64,000 bases of DNA from Cryptosporangium aurantiacum (GTDB taxonomy: Bacteria; Actinomycetota; Actinomycetes; Mycobacteriales; Cryptosporangiaceae), in contig NZ_FRCS01000003.1 in assembly GCF_900143005.1 (NCBI RefSeq), positions 248,001-312,000 on the forward strand. The letters run 5' to 3'. The notes below the pieces were generated by a model. It ran no database searches. It was not told the origin of the DNA and saw only the letters and a list, made by a program, of their open reading frames with translations. The position numbers were made by a program, and so were the translations under genes. Shown here one piece after another: positions 34,583 to 42,824 of this stretch. Numbering within the stretch: position 1 is the stretch's first letter; every line of letters begins with the position of its first letter.

Positions 34583-35984
34583 GCAGGTCTCGCTGCTCGA
34601 GCCACTTCGGCAGCAGGCGGCTCTCGACGTCGGCCACCACGGCCGGGGCCCGATCGCGCAGGAAGCCCGCCAGGCTCTCGGACACGTGGAACGCCCCGGG
34701 CAGCGAGTCGTAGACGATCACCTGATCGGTGCCCGCCTCAGCCTGGACCCGCGCCAATGCCTCGGGGAGCGCCGGGGCGACCTCCACGACGTCGGCCAGC
34801 TCGGCGTTGGACGGATCGTTGATCAGCCAACCGGCGGCCGGTCCGTCGACAAGAACGGTCAAAATGTTGCGCACGGTGGAAGTGAACGGCACGCCACCGG
34901 GCATGTAGTTGACGACAATGCCCTTGATCCCCGGGTTGACGCTCAGGAAGAGGCCGGGGTTAGTGGGCAGCTTCGACGTGAACGCCGAAAGCAGCGCCAG
35001 GTTGTCCAGGTCGAGGAAGTCGACGGCGGCGTAGAGCAGGTTGTCGAACGGCATCCCGGCCGCATAGGCGTAGACGAAGCACCCCGGGCCGTCGAAGAGC
35101 ACGACCATCTCGTCGATCTCGCCGAGCAGACGCATCAGCGGCCCGTACGTCCGCAGGATGTTCGCGCTGACCCGGCGGTTGAGCACGTCCAGGTCGTTGT
35201 CCGCGTCGACGTCGACGACGCCCTCGGGGCTGGTGTCGAGGACGATCGTCCCGACGTACTTGCTCTGCACGAAATCGCTCTCGAACACCGCGCGGCTGAC
35301 AATCTGGCCGGTCCGGGGCCCGTAGCCGAAGTGATAGGCCGAGCGGGTCTCGATGCGGGTGTAGCCCATGCCGAACGGCTTGTGCAGCCGGTCGAGCATC
35401 CGGTGCAGATAGCCCTCACGCATCTCGGTGACGTGGGTGTGGATGAAGTGGTCGGCGGCGAACAGCGGCCGGGAAAGCCAGAACTTCCCGATCCGGGTCT
35501 CGACCTCGATGCCCCGGTCGATTTGGGGGACTTCCTTGACCGGGCCCAGCCGGGCGTCCAGGTCGTAGATCTTCACCCAGTCCGGGTTCTCGATGTGGCC
35601 CATCGACTCGGCGATCCGGACGCGCACCCGCGCGCCGGTGCGGTCGGTGACGTACTTCTGGGTCTCTTCCAGCAGCACGACGTACGCCGGACCGCAGAGC
35701 GCGAAGCCGTGCGGGTTGGCCAGCAGGTTGACCGTTTCCCCCGCCCCGATCCGGGACAGGTCAAGCCTGCGCAGCCGCGCACGGGTACGTTCCCGGACGG
35801 CTTCGACGTCGGTCTGGCCCCAGGCCTCGTCGAGCGCCCACAGTGGCGGCCGGATGCCCGGATCCAGGTCGCGGACTGGCAGCGCCACGATGCCCGGCAG
35901 TTCGGCGGCGCGCATGGCGACCGCGGCGGCCGGGTCGCTCCCCTTCCAGGTGGTGTGCAGGGGCGGCGCGGGCAGGGTGAGCAT
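34575..35984 (-). CDS. LarA-family (nickel-pincer nucleotide) enzyme 1
   Basis: ATG 35984 overlaps the ferredoxin stop (TGATG) and gives 469 residues, the same length as the paralogue at 45704-47113. The two share PFGM-YxR-ETRS, DVDADNDLD and LLPKWL. In the middle, FIHTHVTEMREGYLHRM is followed by K202 and H218. That 16-residue spacing equals the spacing of Lys184 (cofactor tether) and His200 (Ni ligand) of Lactiplantibacillus LarA, though I have not aligned them. No canonical DHTR motif is evident, so the protein is divergent and should not be called lactate racemase. The nearby larBCE genes argue that it uses NPN. The reaction is unknown; a hydride-transfer racemase, epimerase or dehydrogenase is likely. 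Confidence 0.72.
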   Translation of the reverse strand: MLTLPAPPLHTTWKGSDPAAAVAMRAAELPGIVALPVRDLDPGIRPPLWALDEAWGQTDVEAVRERTRARLRRLDLSRIGAGETVNLLANPHGFALCGPAYVVLLEETQKYVTDRTGARVRVRIAESMGHIENPDWVKIYDLDARLGPVKEVPQIDRGIEVETRIGKFWLSRPLFAADHFIHTHVTEMREGYLHRMLDRLHKPFGMGYTRIETRSAYHFGYGPRTGQIVSRAVFESDFVQSKYVGTIVLDTSPEGVVDVDADNDLDVLNRRVSANILRTYGPLMRLLGEIDEMVVLFDGPGCFVYAYAAGMPFDNLLYAAVDFLDLDNLALLSAFTSKLPTNPGLFLSVNPGIKGIVVNYMPGGVPFTSTVRNILTVLVDGPAAGWLINDPSNAELADVVEVAPALPEALARVQAEAGTDQVIVYDSLPGAFHVSESLAGFLRDRAPAVVADVESRLLPKWLEQRDLHA

Positions 35985-36643
35985 CAGGCCTCCTCGAAGT
36001 TTCCGCGCAGCGCCTGCACGTCGCGGTCGAGCGGGTACATCGGGTAGGCCCGCGCGTACTCGGGAGCGACGTGGCCGGTGTCGTCCACCAGGTCGGCCGA
36101 GCCAGCCGCGATGCCGTACCACTGGAAGCCGCGCGGTGGGTTCTTCGGCGCGTCGCCGTGACCGGCCGCGGCGAGCAGCCGCAGGATCGGCTGCTGGCAG
36201 AGTTCGGTGCAGCCGGTACGCGCGCCGGTGGCCAGTGAGACGTCCTCGGGGGAATCCGCGCCCCGGAGGATCGCAGCGGCGATCTCCGCGGCCCGCGTCT
36301 CCGCGCAGAAACAGATCGGCTGTTTCGGGTGCACTCCGGCTTCCCGGCACAGCGCGCCGATCGCGTCCCGGGCGTCGTCGTCGATCGGGGTGGTGACACG
36401 GAACGGCTCGGGCAGCGGGTGCATTGCGAGCGCGTCCTCGGGGCAGATCTCGACGCAGTTCTGCGCGTTGTAGCAGTCGGGCTCGGCCAACTCGGCGACC
36501 TTGCGCGTGCCGGGGCCCACGGGATCGTCCGGGGTACGGCCCCGCAGGGTCAGCGCCACGGTGGGACACACGTTGAGACACAGGCCGCAGCCGGTGCACT
36601 TGTCGAGCAGTACCTCGGCGAGCATCCGGACCGTCTTCGCCAC
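35984..36643 (-). CDS. Ferredoxin-like Fe-S protein with BFD-like [2Fe-2S] domain, module 1
   Basis: GTG 36643 (or 36652) follows AGAGG and gives 219 residues. The N-terminal part is a bacterial-type ferredoxin: C16xxC19xxC22xxxC26P, then a second cluster region with C57, C63 and C67P that has an unusual CYNAQNC spacing. Residues 111-149 hold CxC-x31-C-x3-C (ICFCAETRAAEIAAAILRGA), as in the BFD-like [2Fe-2S] domain. The C-terminal 70 residues have no recognised motif and end with RDVQALRGNFEEA. It is the first gene of the Fd-LarA-MoCF operon, so a dedicated electron carrier for the LarA-like enzyme is the obvious reading. An operator-like motif precedes it. Confidence 0.82.
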   Translation of the reverse strand: MAKTVRMLAEVLLDKCTGCGLCLNVCPTVALTLRGRTPDDPVGPGTRKVAELAEPDCYNAQNCVEICPEDALAMHPLPEPFRVTTPIDDDARDAIGALCREAGVHPKQPICFCAETRAAEIAAAILRGADSPEDVSLATGARTGCTELCQQPILRLLAAAGHGDAPKNPPRGFQWYGIAAGSADLVDDTGHVAPEYARAYPMYPLDRDVQALRGNFEEA

Positions 36644-36668
36644 GGGCAGCACCTCTCGTCATCGCGAT

Positions 36669-36684
36669 CTAAGTAAGCTACCTT
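36669..36684. promoter_or_regulatory. CTAAGTAAGCTACCTT motif upstream of LarA module 1
   Basis: This 16-mer is identical to 38941-38956 and agrees at 13 of 16 positions with 53979-53994. A reverse-oriented relative is at 50384-50397. It has partial symmetry (AAG-N2-AGCT-N2-CTT) and lies about 25 bases upstream of the ferredoxin start, where a repressor site is expected. Confidence 0.6.
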
Positions 36685-36703
36685 TCGGGCCCGGCGTCTC
36701 GCA

Positions 36704-36815
36704 AAGCGTCCGACCTCGGCCACCCAATGCACCGTGCCCGTGGGCGGCGGCTGGCAACCGTTCGGCCTGCTCTACTGCGGAGCGTCGGCCGCGTCCGCCG
36801 AAACGCTCGGCTCCT
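36704..36815 (+). pseudogene. PaaI-type thioesterase remnant
   Basis: The plus strand contains GTCCGACCTCGGCCACCC, and then encodes QPFGLLYCGASAASAETLGS. These match two separated parts of the intact thioesterase gene at 50404-50895 (start region near 50463 and QPFGLLHGGAS near residue 62). The DNA between the two parts, about 120 bases, has been deleted, the catalytic His-Gly-Gly is now Tyr-Cys-Gly, and the sequence dissolves after 36815. It is a decayed duplicate. The remainder up to the GMC gene at 36962 is empty. Confidence 0.65.
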
Positions 36816-36961
36816 GCCACCACGCTGATCGAGCACGACGACGCCTTCATCGACCGCCTGGGCGTGACCGCCGCGCGGCGCACCCCTTCCATGTTGACAG
36901 ATGCCTTAGTAGTGTCCAGCCACTAGCTCGGTCCGCGATCGGAACCGGAAGGAAGGCGCGA

Positions 36962-38560
36962 ATGGCTTCGTACGACTACGTCGTCGTGGGAGGTGGCACG
37001 TCGGGCTGCGTCCTGGCCAGCGAACTCAGTAAGGATCCGGCGGCCCGGGTCCTGCTGTTGGAAGCAGGCAAACGCGACCGTAACCCCGTCTTCCACATAC
37101 CCAAGGGGTTCGCCTTCACCATCGAGAATCCCAAGCACTCGTGGGTCTATGAGACCGAACCGTTCGGACCACTCGGGCAGACCGAACTCTGGTCGCGGGG
37201 ACGGGTGCTCGGCGGCTCGAGCGCCATCAACGGCATGGTTTACAACCGTGGGACGAAGCCGGACTGGGACTCGATCGCTGCGGCCGGAAACCCGGGCTGG
37301 GGCTGGGACGAGATCCTCCCGATCTACCGTGACCTGGAAGACCATCAGCTCGGCGCCTCCGACGTGCGCGGCGCCGGTGGGCCGCTGCACATCAGCGTTC
37401 AGGAGAACGGCGACCCGGTCAACGAGGCCATGCTGGAGGCCGCGGGAAACATCGGACTCAAACGCGTCGACGATCTGAATGCCACCGACGACGAACGCGT
37501 CGGCTACGTGCCGGCGAATATCAAGAACGGCCTGCGCCAGAGCGCCAGCAAAGTCTTCCTGAAGCCCGCCGAGAGGCGCGCGAACCTCACCGTCCGTACA
37601 GACGTTCTGGTCACCCGGGTCGTCATTGAAGGCGACCGGGCCGTGGCTGTGGAGGTTGCCACCGGATCGTCCGTCGAGCGGGTGGCGGCCGGCAAGGAGA
37701 TCATCCTCTGCCTGGGTACTCTCGAGACGCCCAAGCTCCTTGAACTTTCCGGCATCGGTAACGCCGAGGTGCTCCGCGGGGCCGGGATTGACGTCGTGCT
37801 GGACCGCCCCATGGTGGGCGAGGACATGATCGAGCACCGCTACTTCCCGCTGCAGTTGAGGCTCAACAACCCCAAGCTCGGCTACAACGCCCGGCTCAGT
37901 AGCAAAGCCGGCCAGGCTCTCTCCGGCCTGAAGTATCTCGCCACCCGCAAGGGACCGGTCGCCTCACCGGCCTACGACCTCGTCGGCTTCCTGAAGACCA
38001 CCCCCGACCAGCCGCGGGTCGACGCGCAGATCCTGCTCACCCCCTTCACCCAAGGAATCAAGCCCCTCGACCTCACGCTGGAACAGCGGCCCGGCGCATC
38101 GATCATCGGCAACCCGCTGCGTCCGACGAGCACCGGCAGGATCCACATCGTCTCCAAGGATCCGCGCGACAACCCGCGGATCACCACCAACTACGCGTTC
38201 AACGACGCCGACCGGACGACCTACCTCGCCATGTTCCGGCGCATGCGGGACATCGCCGCAGCGCATCCGCTGGTGGACCTGGTCAAGGGGGAGACACAGC
38301 CGGGCTGGGCGGTGCAGGACGACGACTCGATCATGAGCCACGGATTGCTCAACGGTGGCACCAGCTTCCATGCCTACGGCGCGTGCAAGATGGGTCCGGA
38401 GGAGTCCGCCGTGATCGACGCACGGCTCCGCGTTCGAGGCGTCGACGGTTTGCGAGTAATGGATGCCTCCGCACTGCCCGTCATGGTCGCCGGCAACCTC
38501 AACGCGCCACTCATGGCCATGTCGGTACGCGCCGCGGCCCTCATCCTCGGAACAGCGTGA
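36962..38560 (+). CDS. GMC-family flavin oxidoreductase (choline dehydrogenase-like)
   Basis: ATG 36962 follows GGAAGGAAGG and yields 532 residues. The FAD motif YDYVVVGGGTSGCVLASEL is at the N-terminus. GMC signature 1 is GRVLGGSSAINGMVYNRG, signature 2 is GTLETPKLLELSGIG, and the active-site His is in SFHAYGACKMG with the partner Asn in NLNAPLMAMS. The family oxidises alcohols to aldehydes with FAD, passing electrons to oxygen or an acceptor. It lies alone on the plus strand between the LarA module and the remnant at 38873, and could feed an aldehyde to the dehydrogenase at 50950. Substrate unknown. Confidence 0.92.
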   Translation: MASYDYVVVGGGTSGCVLASELSKDPAARVLLLEAGKRDRNPVFHIPKGFAFTIENPKHSWVYETEPFGPLGQTELWSRGRVLGGSSAINGMVYNRGTKPDWDSIAAAGNPGWGWDEILPIYRDLEDHQLGASDVRGAGGPLHISVQENGDPVNEAMLEAAGNIGLKRVDDLNATDDERVGYVPANIKNGLRQSASKVFLKPAERRANLTVRTDVLVTRVVIEGDRAVAVEVATGSSVERVAAGKEIILCLGTLETPKLLELSGIGNAEVLRGAGIDVVLDRPMVGEDMIEHRYFPLQLRLNNPKLGYNARLSSKAGQALSGLKYLATRKGPVASPAYDLVGFLKTTPDQPRVDAQILLTPFTQGIKPLDLTLEQRPGASIIGNPLRPTSTGRIHIVSKDPRDNPRITTNYAFNDADRTTYLAMFRRMRDIAAAHPLVDLVKGETQPGWAVQDDDSIMSHGLLNGGTSFHAYGACKMGPEESAVIDARLRVRGVDGLRVMDASALPVMVAGNLNAPLMAMSVRAAALILGTA

Positions 38561-38872
38561 ACGCCGGCGAGCCGATGCCACCGCAGGCGCATCGGCTCGC
38601 TTCGTCTCGGTAGACGGCGGCTGGCCAGCGCGGAGGCCCGGCGCGTGGGTGAGCGCCCACACCACCACTTCCCTGCCGGACGGCGGCGTCCACACACTCG
38701 CTCATCAGCAGATTCCCCGCGAGTGGATGTCGTGCTGCCCGACGATGAGGCGGCAACTCGCGCAGGAGTGCGACGTGCATGCCTCGCCGTGGGACTGACC
38801 CGACTCCGTCGTCATCCAACTGGAGGACAACGGCTACGGGCTTCCTCTCCGCACCGGGCCGGAGGGCACCGC

Positions 38873-38940
38873 GCGGCCGGATACCCGAATCCAGGTCGCG
38901 GACCGGCAGCGCCACGGGCAGCGCCTCTCGTCATCGCAAC
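38873..38940 (-). pseudogene. Fused remnant of larA-like and ferredoxin 5' ends
   Basis: The minus strand reads ALPVRDLDSGIRP, nearly identical to residues of about 34-46 of the LarA-like protein at 34575-35984. It then joins abruptly to DNA matching the start of the ferredoxin gene and its promoter (GGCAGCGCCTCTCGTCATCG at 38916-38935, one mismatch with 36647-36666). The whole ferredoxin gene and the first 33 codons of larA are deleted at a short shared GCCACG. This is a third, dead copy of module 1. The preceding 38561-38872 holds no gene I can recognise. Confidence 0.7.
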
Positions 38941-38956
38941 CTAAGTAAGCTACCTT
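38941..38956. promoter_or_regulatory. CTAAGTAAGCTACCTT motif upstream of the AKR operon
   Basis: Identical to 36669-36684 and embedded in a longer duplicated stretch (38916-38975 versus 36647-36706). It lies 38 bases upstream of the AKR GTG start, so the dead module's promoter may now drive the aldo/keto reductase operon. Confidence 0.6.
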
Positions 38957-38993
38957 GCAGGCCGAGCGTCTCGCTAGCGATCGAGGAGCACCA

Positions 38994-39971
38994 GTGGACT
39001 ACGTGCGGTTGGGCACCACCGGTTTGCGAGTCTCGCGGCTCTGCCTGGGGTGCATGAGCTACGGCGATCCCGGCCGGGGAGCGCACGCCTGGACACTGCC
39101 GGAGGCGGACGCCCGCCCGTTCCTGCAGCGGGCCTGGGAACTCGGCATCAACTTCTTCGACACCGCGAACGTCTACTCCGACGGCCACAGCGAGGAGATC
39201 CTCGGCCGGGCGATCAAAGACTTCATGCGCCGCGAGGACGTCGTGCTCGCCACGAAGGTGCACGGCCCGATGCGCAAGGGCCCGAACGCAGGCGGCCTGT
39301 CCCGCAAGGCGATCTTCACCGAGATCGACGCGAGCCTGCGCCGGCTCGGCACCGACTACGTCGACCTCTACCAGATCCACCGCTGGGACCCCCGCACCCC
39401 GCTCGCCGAGACGCTGGAAGCGCTGCACGACGTCGTCAAGGCGGGCAAGGCGCGGTACCTCGGCGCCTCGTCGATGTGGGCCTGGCAGTTCGCCCAAGCC
39501 CTCTATACCGCCGACCTGCACGGCTGGACCCGGTTCGTCTCGATGCAGAACCACTACAACCTCATCAACCGCGAAGAGGAACGGGAGATGCTGCCGCTCT
39601 GCGCCGATCAGGGCATCGGCGTGATCCCGTGGAGCCCGCTGGCGCGTGGCCGGCTGACCCGCGACTGGGGCGAGACGACGACCCGCTCGGAGAACGACGG
39701 TTTCGGCCGGACGCTCTACCGGTCGGAGGAGGCCGACCGGGCGGTCGCGGATCGGGTCGCGGAGGTGGCGGAGGCACGCGGCGCGCCCCGGGCGCAGGTG
39801 GCGCTGGCGTGGGTCGCCCAGCAGGCGGCGGTGACCGCTCCGATCATCGGGGCGACCAAACCGCACCACCTCGAGGACGCCGTCGCGGCCCTGAGCCTGG
39901 ATCTGACCGACGAGGAGACGAAACGACTCGAGGAGCCCTACGTTCCGCACGAGGTCGTGGGCTTCCGGTGA
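38994..39971 (+). CDS. Aldo/keto reductase
   Basis: GTG 38994 with GAGGAG just upstream gives 325 residues. The TIM-barrel AKR motifs are complete: GINFFDTANVYSDGHSEEIL with Asp and Tyr of the catalytic tetrad, DVVLATKVHG with the Lys, DLYQIHRWDP with the His, and NADPH-binding GVIPWSPLARGRL. The family reduces aldehydes and ketones with NADPH and includes beta-etherase-like and sugar-acting members. It is the first of three overlapping or close plus-strand genes (AKR, MBL, epimerase). Confidence 0.92.
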   Translation: MDYVRLGTTGLRVSRLCLGCMSYGDPGRGAHAWTLPEADARPFLQRAWELGINFFDTANVYSDGHSEEILGRAIKDFMRREDVVLATKVHGPMRKGPNAGGLSRKAIFTEIDASLRRLGTDYVDLYQIHRWDPRTPLAETLEALHDVVKAGKARYLGASSMWAWQFAQALYTADLHGWTRFVSMQNHYNLINREEEREMLPLCADQGIGVIPWSPLARGRLTRDWGETTTRSENDGFGRTLYRSEEADRAVADRVAEVAEARGAPRAQVALAWVAQQAAVTAPIIGATKPHHLEDAVAALSLDLTDEETKRLEEPYVPHEVVGFR

Positions 39972-40771
39972 GGGTCGGCGACGTCGAGATCCTCCCGCTC
40001 AACGACGGGTGGCTGCACGCTCCGGCCGCGTTCTTCGGCCCGACGGCCGACTTCGCCGCCCACCAGGACCTGCTCGGCCCCGACGGGACGATGCAGCTGC
40101 CCATCGGCGCGTTCGTGCTGCGGACCAACGACACGACCGTGCTGATCGACGCCGGTGTCGGCGACGTGCACAACTCGTACTTCGACGGCGGTCGGCTGCT
40201 GGATCGGCTCACGGCGAACGGGCTCACGCCCGGGGACATCGATCGGGTGGTCTGCACACACCTCCACGCCGACCACACCGGGTGGGTGATCGACGAACGG
40301 GACCGCTCCCCGGTGTTCGGCAACGCCGTGTTCAGCACCGGTGCCGCGGACTGGGAGCTGTTCGTCGAGCAGAAGGCGGGCGGGCGCGCCGCGCTCTCCC
40401 CCCACCTGTACGAAGGGCTGCGGGCGCTCGCGGACGCCGACCGCGTGGAGCTGCTCTCCGGCGACGCGCCGATCGCTCCCGGCGTCTCCTGTCTGGCCGC
40501 GCCGGGCCACACACCGGGGCACTTCGTCGTCGTGATCTCGTCGGGCACGGCGCGGGCCCTCCTGCTAGGCGACGCGATCACCTGTCCGGTGCAGCTGGAG
40601 GAGGCCGAGTGGGGCGCCATCGCGGACGTCGACCCGGCGCTGGCCGCACGCACCCGCGAACTGCTCTGGCGGGAGCTGGAGACCGAGGGAACGGTGGGGA
40701 CCGGAGCTCACTTCCCCGACCTCGAGTTCGGCCGGGTGCTGAGCGGCGAGGGACGTCGATGGCTGACCTGA
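39968..40771 (+). CDS. MBL-fold metallo-hydrolase
   Basis: The GTG start at 39968 overlaps the AKR stop (GTGA), giving 267 residues of the metallo-beta-lactamase fold. The zinc motif is HLHADHTG, with later ligands in APGHTPGHFVV and LLGDAI. The N-terminus LPLNDGWLHAPAAFFGP is typical of the lactonase-like branch. Likely a lactonase or thioester/ester hydrolase that opens the product of the upstream reductase or oxidase. I cannot name the substrate. Confidence 0.87.
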   Translation: MRVGDVEILPLNDGWLHAPAAFFGPTADFAAHQDLLGPDGTMQLPIGAFVLRTNDTTVLIDAGVGDVHNSYFDGGRLLDRLTANGLTPGDIDRVVCTHLHADHTGWVIDERDRSPVFGNAVFSTGAADWELFVEQKAGGRAALSPHLYEGLRALADADRVELLSGDAPIAPGVSCLAAPGHTPGHFVVVISSGTARALLLGDAITCPVQLEEAEWGAIADVDPALAARTRELLWRELETEGTVGTGAHFPDLEFGRVLSGEGRRWLT

Positions 40772-40784
40772 GCGGAGAACACGC

Positions 40785-41636
40785 ATGAAGCGCATCGCGG
40801 TGACCGGCGGCAGCGGCAAGCTGGGCCGGGCCGTCCTGGACGAGCTGGCCGAGCACGGGCACCGCGTCGTCAGCCTCGACCGGGTGCCGCTGCCCGGCAG
40901 CCCGCATCCGTTCGTCCAGGTGGACCTCGGCGACTACGGCGACGCCGTCGGTTCCTTGACCGGCGTCGACTCCAAGTACGGCTTCATCGACGCGGTCGTG
41001 CACCTCGCCGCGCTCCCCGCCCCCGGGCTGCGCACGAACGCCGCGACGTTCCATGCGAACATGACAGCCAGCTACAACGTCTTCGCCGCTGCTCGTGCCG
41101 CCGGTGTCACGAACATCGTCTGGGCGTCCAGCGAGACCGTGCTCGGCCTACCGTTCACCACTCCCCCGCCCTACCTGCCGGTGGACGAGGAGTACGAGGC
41201 GCGTCCGGAGTCGACCTACTCCCTGGTGAAGACCCTGGAGGAGACGATGGCCGCCCAGCTGTGTCGCTGGGCGCCCGATTTGAAGATGATCGGGCTGCGC
41301 TTCTCCAACGTGATGGAACCCGCCGACTACGCCCAGTTCCCCGGCTTCGACGAAGACCCGGCCGGACGGCGCTGGAACCTCTGGTCCTACATCGACGCAC
41401 GCGACGGCGCCCAGGCGGTCCGGCGGGCGCTGGACCTCGACGTCACGGGCCTGGACGTGTTCCTCATCGCCAACGCGGACACCGTGTCGAGCATCCCGAG
41501 CAGCGAGCTGGCCGACCGCTACTTCCCGGACGTGCCACGGAAGCGGGAGCTAACCGGCACCGAGTCGCTGCAGAGCATCGAGAAGGCCCGCCGGGTGCTC
41601 GGCTACGAGCCGCAGTACTCCTGGCGCACCGCGTAG
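40785..41636 (+). CDS. NAD-dependent epimerase/dehydratase (extended SDR)
   Basis: A 283-residue extended SDR starting MKRIAVTGGSGKLGRAVLDE with the GxxGxxG motif. The catalytic pair is in STYSLVKTLEE (YxxxK), and LRFSNVMEPADYAQFPGF lies in the substrate region. It resembles the uronate-dehydrogenase-like and sugar epimerase branch. It closes the AKR-MBL-epimerase operon and ends three bases from the convergent larC gene. With an MBL lactonase beside it, an aldose-to-lactone-to-acid oxidation is conceivable, but this is inference. Confidence 0.87.
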   Translation: MKRIAVTGGSGKLGRAVLDELAEHGHRVVSLDRVPLPGSPHPFVQVDLGDYGDAVGSLTGVDSKYGFIDAVVHLAALPAPGLRTNAATFHANMTASYNVFAAARAAGVTNIVWASSETVLGLPFTTPPPYLPVDEEYEARPESTYSLVKTLEETMAAQLCRWAPDLKMIGLRFSNVMEPADYAQFPGFDEDPAGRRWNLWSYIDARDGAQAVRRALDLDVTGLDVFLIANADTVSSIPSSELADRYFPDVPRKRELTGTESLQSIEKARRVLGYEPQYSWRTA

Positions 41637-41639
41637 ACC

Positions 41640-42824
41640 TCAGCGCGCGTAGACCTCGGCGCATTGGGCTTCGGCCGTGGCCAGCACCACCTTGGGCGGG
41701 AGGCCGGTGGCCGCGGCGACCGTCAGCACGTCCTCGTACTCGACCGAGACGTTGAGCACCTCGCCGTCGAGCGACGCGATCTTCGTCCGGACCGGGTGGC
41801 CGGCCACCTCGACCCTGCCCGCGGTCCGATCGAGGGCCGCTTTGGTGACCGTGCGCTTGCGGACGCCGATCGTGCTGGTGTGCCGGAACAGCACCCGCAG
41901 CAGGGCGTCGACATGATCCGGGCGGCACAGCACCGAGACCGTGTGCGCCGGCCGGCCCTTCTTCATCAGGATCGGCGTCAGCCACGCGTCGGATGCTCCG
42001 GCGGCGAGCAGTGCGGCGAGCGTCGGCGGCCAGAGCCGCGGGTCGAGATCATCCACGTTCGATTCCAGGACGGTGGCCTCGCCGGACGCCTCGGCCGCGC
42101 GACCCACGACCAGGCGGGTGACGTTGGGGTGGCCGACCGGATCGCGACGCCCCGCGCCGACCCCGACGGTGGCGGGCGTCATCCCCGGCATAGCGCCGAA
42201 CCCGGACGCCAGCGTCGTCGCGACCGCCACCCCGGTGGGGGTCGCCAGCTCGGCCTCGACCGATCCGGAGGTCGCCGGGGCCGCGGCCGCCCGGAGCAGC
42301 TCGAGCACGGCCGGACCCGGCACGGGCAGGTCACCGTGCGCGGTGGTCATCCGGCCGCTGCCCACCGCGATCGGGCTGCAGATCAGCCGATCGATGCCGA
42401 GCGCGTGCAGCCCGGCGACCGCGCCGACGATATCCGCGAGACTGTCCAGCGCACCGACCTCGTGGAAGTGGACGGTCTCGATCGGCCGGCCGTGCACGCG
42501 GGCCTCGGCAGCGCCGAGCGCGGTGAACACGTCGGCGGCCCGACCGCGGACGACCGGGTGGAGGTCGGCGTCGGCGAGCAGGCCGAGGATGTCCCCGAGC
42601 CGGCGGGCGGCGGTGCTGGGCGGCGCGTCCACGTGGACCCGCGCGGCACGCAGACCTGCGCGCCGGACTTCCTCGGTCCGCAGCGTCACCCGTTCCGGCA
42701 GGTGCAGCCCGTCGACCGCGGCCTGCAGCGTGGCCGCCTCGACGCCGGCATCCAGGCAGGCACCGAGCAGCATGTCGCCGCTGATCCCGCCGCTGGCGTC
42801 CAGCCATCCCAGCGTCTCGCTCAT
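41640..42824 (-). CDS. larC: Nickel insertion protein LarC (pyridinium-dithiocarboxylate nickel chelatase)
   Basis: A 394-residue LarC in one uninterrupted frame. In Lactiplantibacillus the protein needs a programmed frameshift between LarC1 and LarC2; none is needed here. The N-terminus LDASGGISGDMLLGACLDAG and the segment HFHEVGALDSLADIVGAVAG are LarC family signatures, and the C-terminal half carries LESNVDDLDPRLWPPTLAAL. LarC uses CTP to insert nickel into the dithiocarboxylate precursor, the last step of NPN synthesis. The start overlaps the LarE stop by four bases. Confidence 0.92.
   Translation of the reverse strand: MSETLGWLDASGGISGDMLLGACLDAGVEAATLQAAVDGLHLPERVTLRTEEVRRAGLRAARVHVDAPPSTAARRLGDILGLLADADLHPVVRGRAADVFTALGAAEARVHGRPIETVHFHEVGALDSLADIVGAVAGLHALGIDRLICSPIAVGSGRMTTAHGDLPVPGPAVLELLRAAAAPATSGSVEAELATPTGVAVATTLASGFGAMPGMTPATVGVGAGRRDPVGHPNVTRLVVGRAAEASGEATVLESNVDDLDPRLWPPTLAALLAAGASDAWLTPILMKKGRPAHTVSVLCRPDHVDALLRVLFRHTSTIGVRKRTVTKAALDRTAGRVEVAGHPVRTKIASLDGEVLNVSVEYEDVLTVAAATGLPPKVVLATAEAQCAEVYAR

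Noticed and set aside
34284-36047. 587-codon plus-strand frame opposite the LarA-like gene of module 1
   Set aside because: It spans parts of two genes on the other strand, shows low-complexity composition and no family motif.
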